Shown: in pieces, positions 1 through 6,684 of the stretch
Numbering within the stretch: position 1 is the first letter of the stretch
Layout of the letters: each line of letters opens with the position of its first letter
Source of the DNA: Actinomycetota bacterium
GTDB lineage: Bacteria; Actinomycetota; Thermoleophilia; Miltoncostaeales; Miltoncostaeaceae
NCBI GenBank assembly: GCA_947475125.1
Contig: CANJMX010000068.1
Location: forward strand, 1 to 7,833
Direction of reading: 5' to 3'
Length of the DNA stretch: 7,833 bases
The notes under the pieces: generated by a model
The model's database searches: none
What the model saw: the letters and a program-made list of their open reading frames with translations, nothing else
What the model was told of the DNA's origin: nothing
Position numbers and translations under genes: made by a program

Positions 1-68
1 GCCGCCCCCACGAGCCGTGCGAGCTCATCCTCAGAAGGAATGCCGTAATCAAGTTCAAGAATCGTCAT
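1..68 (-). CDS. Possible 5' end of an unidentified gene, cut by the window edge
   Basis: An open frame starts with ATG at 68 and runs off the left edge after 22 codons, reading MTILELDYGIPSEDELARLV then GA. The peptide is too short to assign to a family. Two things support a real start. A TACGAT box that fits the actinobacterial -10 pattern TANNNT ends 8 nt before the ATG, which would suit a leaderless or nearly leaderless transcript. The gene also has the same orientation as the nuclease gene upstream of it. No ribosome binding site is visible. Its first codons are rich in T at the third position (ATT, CTT, CTT, GAT, ATT, CCT, TCT), unlike the G/C-ended codons elsewhere. This may be ordinary AT enrichment at a gene start. 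It could also be chance. Confidence 0.35.
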   Translation of the reverse strand, partial: MTILELDYGIPSEDELARLVGA

Positions 69-76
69 CGGGCCAG

Positions 77-82
77 ATCGTA
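77..82 (-). promoter_or_regulatory. Candidate -10 box (TACGAT) for the left-edge gene
   Basis: On the minus strand TACGAT matches TANNNT and is followed by 8 nt and then the ATG at 68. No -35 element stands out. Such a short distance would give a transcript with almost no leader. The hexamer pattern is common, so this is weak evidence alone. Confidence 0.25.
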
Positions 83-84
83 GA

Positions 85-108
85 CCGGGCCCCGGCGCAC
101 CGGCCCGG
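85..108 (-). terminator. GC-rich hairpin downstream of the nuclease gene, possible terminator
   Basis: CCGGGCC (85-91) and GGCCCGG (102-108) are perfect inverted repeats around a 10-nt loop, 26 nt after the nuclease stop codon in the direction of transcription. There is no U-run. A competing pairing, GCCCCG (89-94) with CGGGGC (118-123), also exists. In DNA this GC-rich short hairpins are frequent, so the terminator role is only suggested by position between two minus-strand genes. Confidence 0.25.
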
Positions 109-134
109 GCTGCGGCGCGGGGCGTTACCGCTCA

Positions 135-665
135 TCAGGGCACCCCATACGGGGGTCCACCCTCCAGGGGGCCCCACTGGCCGCGCCCGCCAGCGCGTGC
201 ATCCGCCTCAAGGTGGTCAAACAGGTCCTTATGCGTGGTGTTGGGAGCGAATGCGAACGACTCGGCCATGCCTGCGCGAACCAACTCGGCATTCACCATG
301 ACCCGCCCCACATACACGTAGGCCAGCGTGCGGCCGTAGGCATCGTGCACCTCGCGGTCGGTCTCCAGCCGCACATCCACGTGCGCCACCAGACGCCGGT
401 TGAATACCGCAGCCCGGGCGGCGAATCGCTCAACGGGCTTTCGCGGATGATGCAGTTCGGGTGTGTCCACGCCCAGATAGCGCACGGTGCCCACGCCGGC
501 CACCACGATGGTGTCGCCATCGAGCACGCGCACCACCCGGCCAGACCGCACCCCCACCTCATCCCCGGTGCCGCAACCAAATGCCACAAGTGTCAGAATC
601 ATGGCTCCACATGCGGTAATCCGGACACTGTGGACCCCCCGCCGGGCCCACCGCTCGGCTAACAT
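135..665 (-). CDS. Staphylococcal-nuclease-like (thermonuclease family) lipoprotein
   Basis: This 176-residue protein belongs to the staphylococcal nuclease (TNase/SNc) family, whose characterised members hydrolyse DNA and RNA with a Ca2+ ion. All key residues are visible: DGDT (49-52, matching SNase Asp19 and Asp21), Arg62 (Arg35), VDTPE (66-70, giving Asp40 and Glu43) and DAYGR (108-112, Arg112 matching Arg87). The N-terminus has Arg residues, then a hydrophobic run and VAFGC with Cys31, an imperfect lipobox. Export and attachment to the outer membrane face of the cell are therefore likely. The ATG at 665 is chosen because it gives a normal charged-then-hydrophobic signal. An earlier in-frame start at 749 would run into the divergent regulator. 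The ATG at 602 would leave too short a signal. No good ribosome binding site precedes 665. Family assignment is firm; the lipid anchor is inferred. Confidence 0.88.
   Translation of the reverse strand: MLAERWARRGVHSVRITACGAMILTLVAFGCGTGDEVGVRSGRVVRVLDGDTIVVAGVGTVRYLGVDTPELHHPRKPVERFAARAAVFNRRLVAHVDVRLETDREVHDAYGRTLAYVYVGRVMVNAELVRAGMAESFAFAPNTTHKDLFDHLEADARAGGRGQWGPLEGGPPYGVP
660..665 (+). promoter_or_regulatory. Candidate -10 box (TAACAT) for the WYL regulator gene
   Basis: TAACAT fits TANNNT. It would place a transcript start near 672, just ahead of the GGAAGGAA ribosome binding site and the TTG start at 698. No -35 element is evident in the GC-rich stretch upstream. The last three bases are the complement of the nuclease start codon, so the regulator promoter would overlap the start of the divergent gene. 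Confidence 0.3.
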
Positions 666-682
666 CCTGCGAGCGCCGCGAT

Positions 683-690
683 GGAAGGAA
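683..690 (+). promoter_or_regulatory. Ribosome binding site that fixes a TTG start
   Basis: GGAAGGAA lies 7 nt before TTG at 698. This purine run decides in favour of the TTG, which gives a PafB-like N-terminus, over the ATG at 681. That ATG is in another frame and reaches a stop after about two dozen codons. Confidence 0.7.
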
Positions 691-697
691 CGGGCGA

Positions 698-2785
698 TTG
701 GCCCAGAGGGATGACGACAAACTTGTGCGGCAGCTTTCGCTGGTCGCATTCTTGATGGCGCAAGCGCGCCCTGTTACCGCCGAGGAGATCCACGAGGCGG
801 TTGAGGGCTACGGCGGCATGAGCGAGCAGGCATTTCTGCGCCGCTTCTACTCGGACCGCTCCGAGCTGGAGGGCGTGGGCCTGCGCCTTGCCGTTGAGCG
901 CCCAAGCGACGATCCGTTTCAGGGCGACCTCTATGCGATGCCGCCCGAGAACTACTACCTGCCGCCCATCGAGTTCGACGAGGGCGAGCTCAGCGCACTG
1001 CACACCAGCCTGTATCTGCTGGAGGGGCAGTTCGCGTACGCGGAGCCCCTGCGTCTCGCGCTGCAGCACCTCACCCTCGGCCGGCCGAGCCCGCTCGACG
1101 ACCACGCCGCGCGCACCGTGGCCGTCAACCTGCTTGGCAGCCGCCACACCGCTGAGGTATCGAGCCACCTCATCAAGATCGAGTCGGCCATCAGCCGCCG
1201 CAAGACCATCCGCTTCCGCTACTACTCGATTGGCCGCGACGACCGATCCGATCGCGAAGTCGACCCGTATTCGCTGCTGTACATGGCCGGCAACTGGTAC
1301 CTGGTGGGATTCGCGCACGACCGCGAGGAACTGCGCTGCTTCCGCCTGTCGCGCATCGAGGGCCGCATCACCTTCAAGACCCGCGCCGAGCACGACTTCC
1401 CGCCCCCCAGCGAAGTCGACCTGTCCCGGTACCGCGACCGTGCGCCATGGCAGCTGGCCGATACCTCGCACACCGCCGTCATCGAGGTCTCGTCCACCAT
1501 CTCGTGGTGGGTTGACCAGATGTTCGGGGCCTACGGCGAATACGAGGAGCGACCGGACGGCACCGCCGTGTTCCGTACCGGGTACGGCAGCGAGCGCGAG
1601 ATCATCTCGTGGGTGCTCGGCCTTGGGGCCGAGGCCGATGTCGTTGAGCCCGCGTCGCTGCGGGCCGCCGCCACCGAAGCCCTCGAGACGGTGCGCACAC
1701 GCCACTCCGGCAAGCCCGGTCGCAAAAGGAAGCCCCTCCCCCGCACGGCCGATGACGCGTCGCCATCCGATTCGCTGCCGGATGATCCGTCGGAGCGTGT
1801 GGTTCCGGTTGAGCGCATCTCGCGCCTGCTCGCCCTCATGACCCGCCTGCTCGCGGCGTGCGGCCGCTCGTATGAGGCCGACGTGGCCTGCAGCGAATTG
1901 CGAAGTGAGCTCAACCTCACCCAGGATGCCCTCGAAGAGGATCTCATCCTGCTCAACCTCATCAACTTCGGTGGCGGCTGTTACGCCCTGTTCGCCCAGG
2001 TGGAGGGCGATGTTGTGGTTGTGCAGAAGGAGGTCTACGGCGACCAGTTCGCGCGCCCCGCACGCCTCTCCCCGCTCGAGGCCAAGGCGCTGCTGTGGGC
2101 GCTCGACTTCGTGGGCGGGCGCCTTCCGCTTGTCGCCGCGAAAGAACTCGCCTCCGCGCGCCGCAAGATCGAGTCGGCCGTGGGGCAGGAGTCCACCACG
2201 GGCGTCGAACTCGGGCACGTGCAGACGGCCAGCGAGTCCGTTGGGGCCGCCATCACGCAGGCAGTACGCGAGGAACGCCTCCTCGAGATTGAGTACTGGA
2301 CCGAATCGCGCGGAAAGATCACCGAGCGCACCATCGAGCCCCACATGCTCATGAACTCGCGTGATGCCTGGTATCTGGTCGCCCACTGCCGCCGTGCCGG
2401 CGAGCAGCGCACATTCCGACTCGACCGCATCCGTGCGGCGAGCGTGCTCGATGAGCACTTTGTGCGGCGCGCCGAGGTCGAAGCCGTGCCGTACCAGCCG
2501 TGGGGATCGCCCTCGCACGAAGAGACCACCGCACAGAGGGCATCGGTCTGGTTTGGCTCCAGCATTGCGCGCTGGCTCGCAGAGGAGCATCCGTCGGCAG
2601 ACCGCTTCGCCGATGGCTCCATTCTCGTGCAGATCCCGTACTCCAGCGAGGAGTGGCTGGTGAAGGAGATCATCAAGCACGGTGGCGAGGCCGTGTTGTT
2701 CGAGCCCGTCGCCCTTCGTGCCACGGTGGTCGAACACGCAGAGCGCGTTATTGCGCGGTACGCCGCAGCACCCGCACGCCGCTAG
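698..2785 (+). CDS. pafBC: Fused PafB-PafC type WYL-domain transcriptional regulator
   Basis: This 695-residue protein is two homologous WYL regulators joined head to tail. The first half has a winged helix (about 8-65), a WYL domain (about 160-225, with NWYLVG at 199-204 and FRLSRI at 215-220) and a C-terminal WCX extension (about 257-333). A charged, Pro/Ser-rich linker follows (about 334-372). The second half repeats the plan: winged helix (about 373-430), WYL (about 517-580, with AWYLV at 557-561 and FRLDRI at 573-578) and WCX (about 615-690). The first half resembles PafB and the second PafC. PafBC activates RecA-independent DNA-damage genes in mycobacteria, apparently by sensing single-stranded DNA through the WYL domains. 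The two are usually adjacent genes, but fused forms are known in some actinobacteria. No proteasome genes flank it here. The gene converges on dprA with a 7-bp gap. Function is inferred from the family. Confidence 0.87.
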   Translation: MAQRDDDKLVRQLSLVAFLMAQARPVTAEEIHEAVEGYGGMSEQAFLRRFYSDRSELEGVGLRLAVERPSDDPFQGDLYAMPPENYYLPPIEFDEGELSALHTSLYLLEGQFAYAEPLRLALQHLTLGRPSPLDDHAARTVAVNLLGSRHTAEVSSHLIKIESAISRRKTIRFRYYSIGRDDRSDREVDPYSLLYMAGNWYLVGFAHDREELRCFRLSRIEGRITFKTRAEHDFPPPSEVDLSRYRDRAPWQLADTSHTAVIEVSSTISWWVDQMFGAYGEYEERPDGTAVFRTGYGSEREIISWVLGLGAEADVVEPASLRAAATEALETVRTRHSGKPGRKRKPLPRTADDASPSDSLPDDPSERVVPVERISRLLALMTRLLAACGRSYEADVACSELRSELNLTQDALEEDLILLNLINFGGGCYALFAQVEGDVVVVQKEVYGDQFARPARLSPLEAKALLWALDFVGGRLPLVAAKELASARRKIESAVGQESTTGVELGHVQTASESVGAAITQAVREERLLEIEYWTESRGKITERTIEPHMLMNSRDAWYLVAHCRRAGEQRTFRLDRIRAASVLDEHFVRRAEVEAVPYQPWGSPSHEETTAQRASVWFGSSIARWLAEEHPSADRFADGSILVQIPYSSEEWLVKEIIKHGGEAVLFEPVALRATVVEHAERVIARYAAAPARR

Positions 2786-2792
2786 CCGCACT

Positions 2793-3902
2793 TCACCCTC
2801 CCTGGCGGCGAACCACCGCCCTGAACACCCCGCCGGGCTCGCGCACAACGCGTCCTGCGATCTCCAACGCCGCCAGCGCAGCCGCAACCGCCTCAGCCGG
2901 CATTTCTGTGAGCGTGGCGATGCGGTCCACTCCGCACGGCTCGCGTGCGATCAGGGCAAGCACCGCGCCGCTCGTCCCATCGCTGCCGAGTGGCGACTGC
3001 ACCTCGCGCCAGCCCACGTGTGCCACCTCATTCACCACGTCATCGACCCCCTCGCACAGCGCCGCGCCCGCCCGGATGAGCGAGTTGCACCCGGCCGACA
3101 TCTCGGCGCCCGGCCAGCCCGGCACCGCCAGCACGGTGGTTCCGTGCTCCATGGCGAAATCGGCCGTAATCAGTGCCCCCGACCGCCCCGCCGCCTCAAC
3201 CACCACAACGGCATCGGCCAGGCCGGCCACGATCCGGTTGCGGGCGGGAAACCTCCACGCTGCGGGAGACGTGCCCGGCCAGTACTCGCTCAGTACCGCC
3301 CCGGTCTCACAGATGCGCTGGGCCAATGTCAGGTGGCGCCGGGGGTGGATGTGGTCCACCGACGATCCCAGCACCGCCACCGTCACGCCCCCCGCGTCAA
3401 GCGCGCCCTCGTGCGCAGCCCCGTCAATCCCCCGCGCGAGGCCGCTCACAATTACGGCTCCGCGCTCGGCCAGCCCAGCCGCCAGGTCGTGGGCAAACCG
3501 CCTGCCCGCGGCGCTCGGACGGCGGCTCCCCACAATAGCCACCGTCGGCCCCTCCTCCATGCGGGCAAGGGTGGGGATCACACAACCGATGCCAAACAGC
3601 CCGAATGGAGGATCAAAGATGCTCGCGAGACGTTCCGGATACGCCCGCGAGGGCATTCCAACATGGGTCACACCATCCGCGACAAGCCCCTCACGCGCTG
3701 ACCCGGCATGAAATGCCGCACGGCTCGCCATCACGCGCGCCAGCGCATCGCGATCTACCCGCAGCCAGTTCGCGAGTTGCGCCGACGTCCCGCCCCACAG
3801 CGCCGCGGGTCCACCGGCGGCACGGGCAGCGCGCTGCAGGTCGCGCGACAACGCATGCGCCATGCATGCGAGGCCCAGGGGCCAGTCCGCACCCGGCGTC
3901 AT
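2793..3902 (-). CDS. dprA: DNA processing protein DprA (Smf)
   Basis: DprA binds single-stranded DNA that has entered the cell and loads RecA on it. It is needed for natural transformation, and in non-competent bacteria its role is less clear. The 369-residue protein has the Rossmann-like core with VAIVGSRRPS (121-130), SGLARGID (153-160), FPARNRIVAG (218-227), an EAAGRSGALITA stretch (236-247) and PGWPGAEMSAGCNSLIRAGA (261-280). A small winged-helix domain follows at about 312-367. This is close to the usual DprA length and domain order. The ATG at 3902 overlaps the comM stop codon as ATGA, pointing to translational coupling. A GGGGG run sits 6 nt upstream. An open frame continues further upstream in this reading phase, but that part lies over comM and has no family match. 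Confidence 0.95.
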   Translation of the reverse strand: MTPGADWPLGLACMAHALSRDLQRAARAAGGPAALWGGTSAQLANWLRVDRDALARVMASRAAFHAGSAREGLVADGVTHVGMPSRAYPERLASIFDPPFGLFGIGCVIPTLARMEEGPTVAIVGSRRPSAAGRRFAHDLAAGLAERGAVIVSGLARGIDGAAHEGALDAGGVTVAVLGSSVDHIHPRRHLTLAQRICETGAVLSEYWPGTSPAAWRFPARNRIVAGLADAVVVVEAAGRSGALITADFAMEHGTTVLAVPGWPGAEMSAGCNSLIRAGAALCEGVDDVVNEVAHVGWREVQSPLGSDGTSGAVLALIAREPCGVDRIATLTEMPAEAVAAALAALEIAGRVVREPGGVFRAVVRRQGG

Positions 3903-5446
3903 TCGAAACCCCCGGCACTGCGATAGCGAATGGCCTCCGCGAGGTGAGGAGGCGACACGCCCTCGCTCGCCGCCAGATCGGCAATGGTGCGGGCAACCCT
4001 GATGACTCGGTCGCACCCGCGTGCGGTGAGCCCCAGTCGATCGATCGCCGCCCCCAGCAGCAGGCGCCCCTCCCGGTCCAAGTCGCTCGCCGACCTCGCG
4101 GCGGCAGCCCCGAGCCGTGCGTTGGGCACGGACTGCCCGCGGGCCCGCTGCCACGCGCGGGCCGCCGCAACCCGCGCGCGCACCGCACTGCTCGGCTCCC
4201 CCATCCCCCGTTCGGCCAGCATCTCGTCGCGGTCGAGCCGTGGCATATCCACGCGCAGGTCGATGCGGTCGGCGATGGGGCCCGATACCCGTGCGCGATA
4301 TGCCTCCGCCCGCCCGGGAGCACAGGTGCACCGCCGCACAGAATCACCCGCATGGCCACATGGGCACGGGTTTCCTGCGCACACCAGCAGCGGCTCGGCC
4401 GGAAAGCGTGCCGTGCCGAGGCTGCGCGAGATATCAATGCAGCCCTCCTCCATTGGCTGGCGCAGCGCATCAAGCGCCGCAGCCGGAAACGCGCATACCT
4501 CATCGAGAAACAGCACTCCAAGGTGGGCGAGGCTCACCTCCCCGGGCCGGGGCACGCGGCCACCTCCCACCAACCCGGGTGCAGAGATTGTGTGGTGCGG
4601 TGCGCGGAACGGACGCGTGGTCACCAGCGCACGCCCGGCGGGCAGGAGGCCCGCAACCGAGTGGATGCGAGTGATCGCGATGGCCTCGGCCACATCCAGC
4701 GGCGGCATGATGCCCGGCAGCCGGCGCGCGAGCATGGTCTTGCCACCGCCTGGTGGGCCGATCATAAGTATGGAGTGGGCACCGGCGGCCGCGATCTCGA
4801 GTGCCCGGCGGGCGTCGGCCTGACCATGCACGTCACGCAGGTCCCCGAGGCCCGCCGGTTCGGACTGGGCGATGAGCCCGTCGGCACCTCCCTGCACCCG
4901 CACAGGCTCATCCCGGTCCTCCAGCACGTCCACCGCGTGGCGCAGGGTGCGGACCCCCAGGATCTCGATACCCGGCACCAGCGACGCCTCGGCCGCGTTT
5001 GCCTCGGGAACCACCAGGCGCCGCCAGCCCCGCCGGGCCGCATGCTCGGCCATCACCAATGCCCCGGGTACCGGTCGCAGGGCGCCGTCCAGGGCCAGTT
5101 CGCCCACGGCGCCCGTGGACGCCAGCGCCCCGGGGCGGATCTGCCCCGATGCGCTCAGCAGGGCGAGCGCGATGGGCAGGTCGTACTGCGGCCCCGCCTT
5201 TCTCAAGTCCGCCGGCGCGAGGTTGGCCACGATGCGAACGGGTGGCAGGTCGAAGGCCTGGTTGATGACCCCCGACCGCACCCGCTCCCTGGCCTCCTGC
5301 ACCGCGGTGTCCGGAAGCCCCACCACGCTGAATCCGGGGAGCCCCGGGCGCAGGTCAACCTCCACCTCGACGGTGGCGGTCTCAAGGCCGATGACGGCCG
5401 GGCTGACGATTCGGGCAACGATGCAAAGAGCATCGCGGCGAAACAC
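3899..5446 (-). CDS. comM: ComM/YifB, Mg-chelatase-like AAA+ ATPase
   Basis: ComM is a hexameric AAA+ helicase. In Vibrio cholerae it promotes branch migration when transformed DNA is integrated. The 515-residue protein has an N-terminal ChlI/Lon-like domain (about 20-180, with VDLRPGLPGFSVVGLPD and a DLPIAL motif). The AAA+ domain carries Walker A GPPGGGKT (230-237), Walker B VLFLDE (311-316) and an arginine-containing SGPIADRIDL stretch (388-397). A cysteine cluster (356, 361, 363, 373, 375) matches the NPCPCG signature and may bind zinc. The C-terminal YifB domain follows (about 405-510). Length and order are normal. The start must be the GTG at 5446, because TGA precedes it directly in frame. 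No ribosome binding site is visible, and the N-terminus is about nine residues longer than typical. It forms a coupled pair with dprA. Confidence 0.95.
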   Translation of the reverse strand: MFRRDALCIVARIVSPAVIGLETATVEVEVDLRPGLPGFSVVGLPDTAVQEARERVRSGVINQAFDLPPVRIVANLAPADLRKAGPQYDLPIALALLSASGQIRPGALASTGAVGELALDGALRPVPGALVMAEHAARRGWRRLVVPEANAAEASLVPGIEILGVRTLRHAVDVLEDRDEPVRVQGGADGLIAQSEPAGLGDLRDVHGQADARRALEIAAAGAHSILMIGPPGGGKTMLARRLPGIMPPLDVAEAIAITRIHSVAGLLPAGRALVTTRPFRAPHHTISAPGLVGGGRVPRPGEVSLAHLGVLFLDEVCAFPAAALDALRQPMEEGCIDISRSLGTARFPAEPLLVCAGNPCPCGHAGDSVRRCTCAPGRAEAYRARVSGPIADRIDLRVDMPRLDRDEMLAERGMGEPSSAVRARVAAARAWQRARGQSVPNARLGAAAARSASDLDREGRLLLGAAIDRLGLTARGCDRVIRVARTIADLAASEGVSPPHLAEAIRYRSAGGFE

Positions 5447-5453
5447 TCAGGGG

Positions 5454-5483
5454 TGGCGCGCCATTCGTGCCGGTTGGCGCGCC
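5454..5483. repeat. Two TGGCGCGCC copies, 21 bp apart, upstream of comM
   Basis: TGGCGCGCC occurs at 5454-5462 and again at 5475-5483. Each copy contains the 8-bp palindrome GGCGCGCC, and the first extends to the perfect 10-bp palindrome TGGCGCGCCA. The period is 21 bp, two helical turns, so both would face the same side of the DNA. They lie 8-37 bp upstream of the comM start. They could be an operator for comM-dprA, but GGCGCGCC also occurs inside genes here (about 2466 and 6320), so chance is possible. Confidence 0.4.
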
Positions 5484-5496
5484 GGCTCGTAACGAT

Positions 5497-5523
5497 GGGC
5501 CCCGGGATCATGCCCCGGGGCCC
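5497..5523 (-). terminator. Perfect 10-bp GC hairpin after sod
   Basis: GGGCCCCGGG (5497-5506) and CCCGGGGCCC (5514-5523) pair perfectly around a 7-nt loop, starting 14 nt after the sod stop codon. No U-tract follows on the minus strand. Hairpins without a U-run are common after genes in high-GC actinobacteria and can work with Rho or as weak terminators. Its position suggests it separates sod from comM-dprA transcription. Confidence 0.5.
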
Positions 5524-5537
5524 GCATGCTCACGTTG

Positions 5538-6143
5538 CTAGGACGCAGCCTCGTACTTGGCGGCAACGGCGTCCCAGTTGACCACGTTCCACCAGGCGTC
5601 GAGGTACACCGGACGCTTGTTCTGGTAGTTGAGGTAGTAGGCGTGCTCCCAGACGTCGATGCCGAGGATGGGCGTCTTGCCCTCCGACAGCGGCGTGTCC
5701 TGGTTCGGGGTGCTCATCACCTCGAGCGCGCCGTTGTTCACCACAAGCCACGACCAGCCGGAGCCGAACCGCTTGATGCCGCCCTCGTTGACCTTGGCCT
5801 TCAGGTCGTCCAGCGACCCGAAGGTGCTGTCGATGGCCGCGCCCAGTGCACCACCGGGTGAACCCCCGCCATCCGGGCCCATGATCTCCCAGAAGAGCGT
5901 GTGGTTGTAGTGGCCACCGGCGTTGTTGCGCACGGCGCCGCGGATGTCCTCGGGAATCTGGTCGAGGCTGGTGACAACCTCCTCCACGGAGGCGTTCTCC
6001 CACGAGGTGCCGGCAAGCGCCGCGTTGGCGTTGTCCACGTATGCCTTGTGGTGGCGGTCGTGGTGGATCTCCATCGTGGTTGCATCAATGTGCGGCTCAA
6101 GGGCGTTAAACGCGTATGTGAGCGGCGGGAGCTCGAAGGGCAT
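5538..6143 (-). CDS. sodA: Superoxide dismutase, Mn/Fe family, Mn-type residues
   Basis: This 201-residue enzyme converts superoxide to oxygen and hydrogen peroxide in the cytoplasm. The N-terminus FELPPLTYAFNALEPHI is typical, and there is no signal peptide. The four metal ligands are His27 (MEIHH), His81 (NHTLFW), Asp163 and His167 (DVWEHAYY). Gly77, four residues before His81, and Gln148 (NQD) are the second-sphere arrangement usual for manganese enzymes; iron enzymes place Gln near the first position. Metal use is inferred and the enzyme could be cambialistic. The ATG at 6143 is set by a GAGGAGG ribosome binding site 4 nt upstream; an earlier in-frame start at 6206 would add 21 residues with no family match. 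The gene sits between yraN and comM, which are usually adjacent, so it looks inserted into a conserved block. Confidence 0.96.
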   Translation of the reverse strand: MPFELPPLTYAFNALEPHIDATTMEIHHDRHHKAYVDNANAALAGTSWENASVEEVVTSLDQIPEDIRGAVRNNAGGHYNHTLFWEIMGPDGGGSPGGALGAAIDSTFGSLDDLKAKVNEGGIKRFGSGWSWLVVNNGALEVMSTPNQDTPLSEGKTPILGIDVWEHAYYLNYQNKRPVYLDAWWNVVNWDAVAAKYEAAS

Positions 6144-6147
6144 GCGG

Positions 6148-6154
6148 CCTCCTC
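6148..6154 (-). promoter_or_regulatory. Strong ribosome binding site of sod
   Basis: GAGGAGG on the minus strand, 4 nt before the ATG at 6143, is the best Shine-Dalgarno match in the window. It decides the start and suggests efficient translation, in contrast to comM and rnhB, which have none. Confidence 0.75.
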
Positions 6155-6228
6155 GGGAGAGTTCTTGCTGATCCGGACCGGTGCAGTCTGTCCGACGGGC
6201 GGCCATGTTGCACGGGCATCGGTGCGAA

Positions 6229-6247
6229 GTGGCAACGATTTCGCCAC
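6229..6247. promoter_or_regulatory. Imperfect 19-bp palindrome between divergent sod and yraN
   Basis: GTGGC at 6229-6233 and GCCAC at 6243-6247 form a 5-bp inverted repeat, with one further matching pair inside. It sits in the roughly 145-bp gap shared by the two divergent genes. No confident -10 or -35 box is visible there on either strand. It may be an operator for sod or yraN, but repeats this short arise often by chance. Confidence 0.2.
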
Positions 6248-6291
6248 ATTGCCCGCGCCCCGCGTGTGTGAGGACGGCGCACGATGTGGCA

Positions 6292-6684
6292 ATGGACGAC
6301 TACCGCGATCACGTGCTGGGGCGCGCCGGCGAGCGCGCAGCGGAACGCTGGCTGATCAGACGCGGGTGGCGCATTCTCGCCACCCGGTGGCGCGGGGGCG
6401 GGGGCGAGATTGACATCGCTGCCGAGCGCCGCGGAATTCTGGCCACCTGCGAGGTGAAGACCCGCACCCGGTACGACCCCCACTTCCCGCCCATCAGCAC
6501 CGGGCAACGTGATCGCCTGGCCCGAGCCGCGCTGGCGTATGTGGCACGACACCCTGAGTTCGCCGGCCATGCCATACGCCCCGACCTGATCGTGGTGGTG
6601 CCTCGTGGCGCGGGGTGGGATATCACGCGAATCGAGGACATCACCCCTCCCCGCTACTCAAGCAGCGACGGCTCGTCGTCGTAG
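6292..6684 (+). CDS. yraN: YraN/UPF0102 family protein with nuclease-like fold
   Basis: This 130-residue protein belongs to UPF0102, a widespread family with a restriction-endonuclease-like (PD-(D/E)XK) core and no settled function. It is thought to act on DNA or RNA structures. The expected motifs are present in order: LGRAGERAAERWL (9-21), GEIDI (38-42), CEVKTR (53-58, with the E-x-K pair Glu54/Lys56), RPDLIVV (96-102) and RIEDI (113-117). ATG at 6292 gives a family-like N-terminus. GTG at 6286 is an alternative, better spaced from a GAGGA at 6270-6274. The gene faces the opposite way from rnhB, comM and dprA, its usual co-directional partners. Its last 31 bp overlap the 3' end of rnhB on the other strand, giving a Ser-rich tail (SSSDGSSS). 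Confidence 0.9.
   Translation: MDDYRDHVLGRAGERAAERWLIRRGWRILATRWRGGGGEIDIAAERRGILATCEVKTRTRYDPHFPPISTGQRDRLARAALAYVARHPEFAGHAIRPDLIVVVPRGAGWDITRIEDITPPRYSSSDGSSS

Noticed and set aside
711..722. TTGTCGTCA on the minus strand, similar to the first half of the PafBC promoter motif TTGTCRGTG
   Set aside because: The last three bases differ and no TANNNT lies 8 nt downstream. It is also part of the regulator's own codons.
666..749. 28-residue longer nuclease N-terminus starting at 749
   Set aside because: It would overlap the start of the divergent regulator and push the signal peptide away from the N-terminus.
2801..2820. GGCGG/CCGCC inverted repeat near the WYL-dprA convergence, possible bidirectional terminator
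   Set aside because: Only a 5-bp stem, inside the dprA coding end, with no U-run on either strand.
659..2887. A 742-codon open frame on the minus strand, longer than the WYL regulator it overlaps
   Set aside because: It is the complement of a strongly biased GC-rich gene. Its product shows no family motifs, while the plus strand has a ribosome binding site and two complete WYL units.
3903..4331. Upstream extension of the dprA reading frame by about 143 codons
   Set aside because: It overlaps comM, looks like random GC-rich sequence, and the ATG at 3902 gives a normal-length DprA coupled to the comM stop.
3605..5581. A 658-codon plus-strand open frame opposite comM and dprA
   Set aside because: Both minus-strand genes have clear family motifs over the whole stretch. 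The plus-strand product is a low-complexity Pro/Arg/His/Gly-rich shadow.
6181..6291. Longer yraN starting at 6181
   Set aside because: The extra 37 residues resemble no UPF0102 N-terminus and would fill the sod promoter region.
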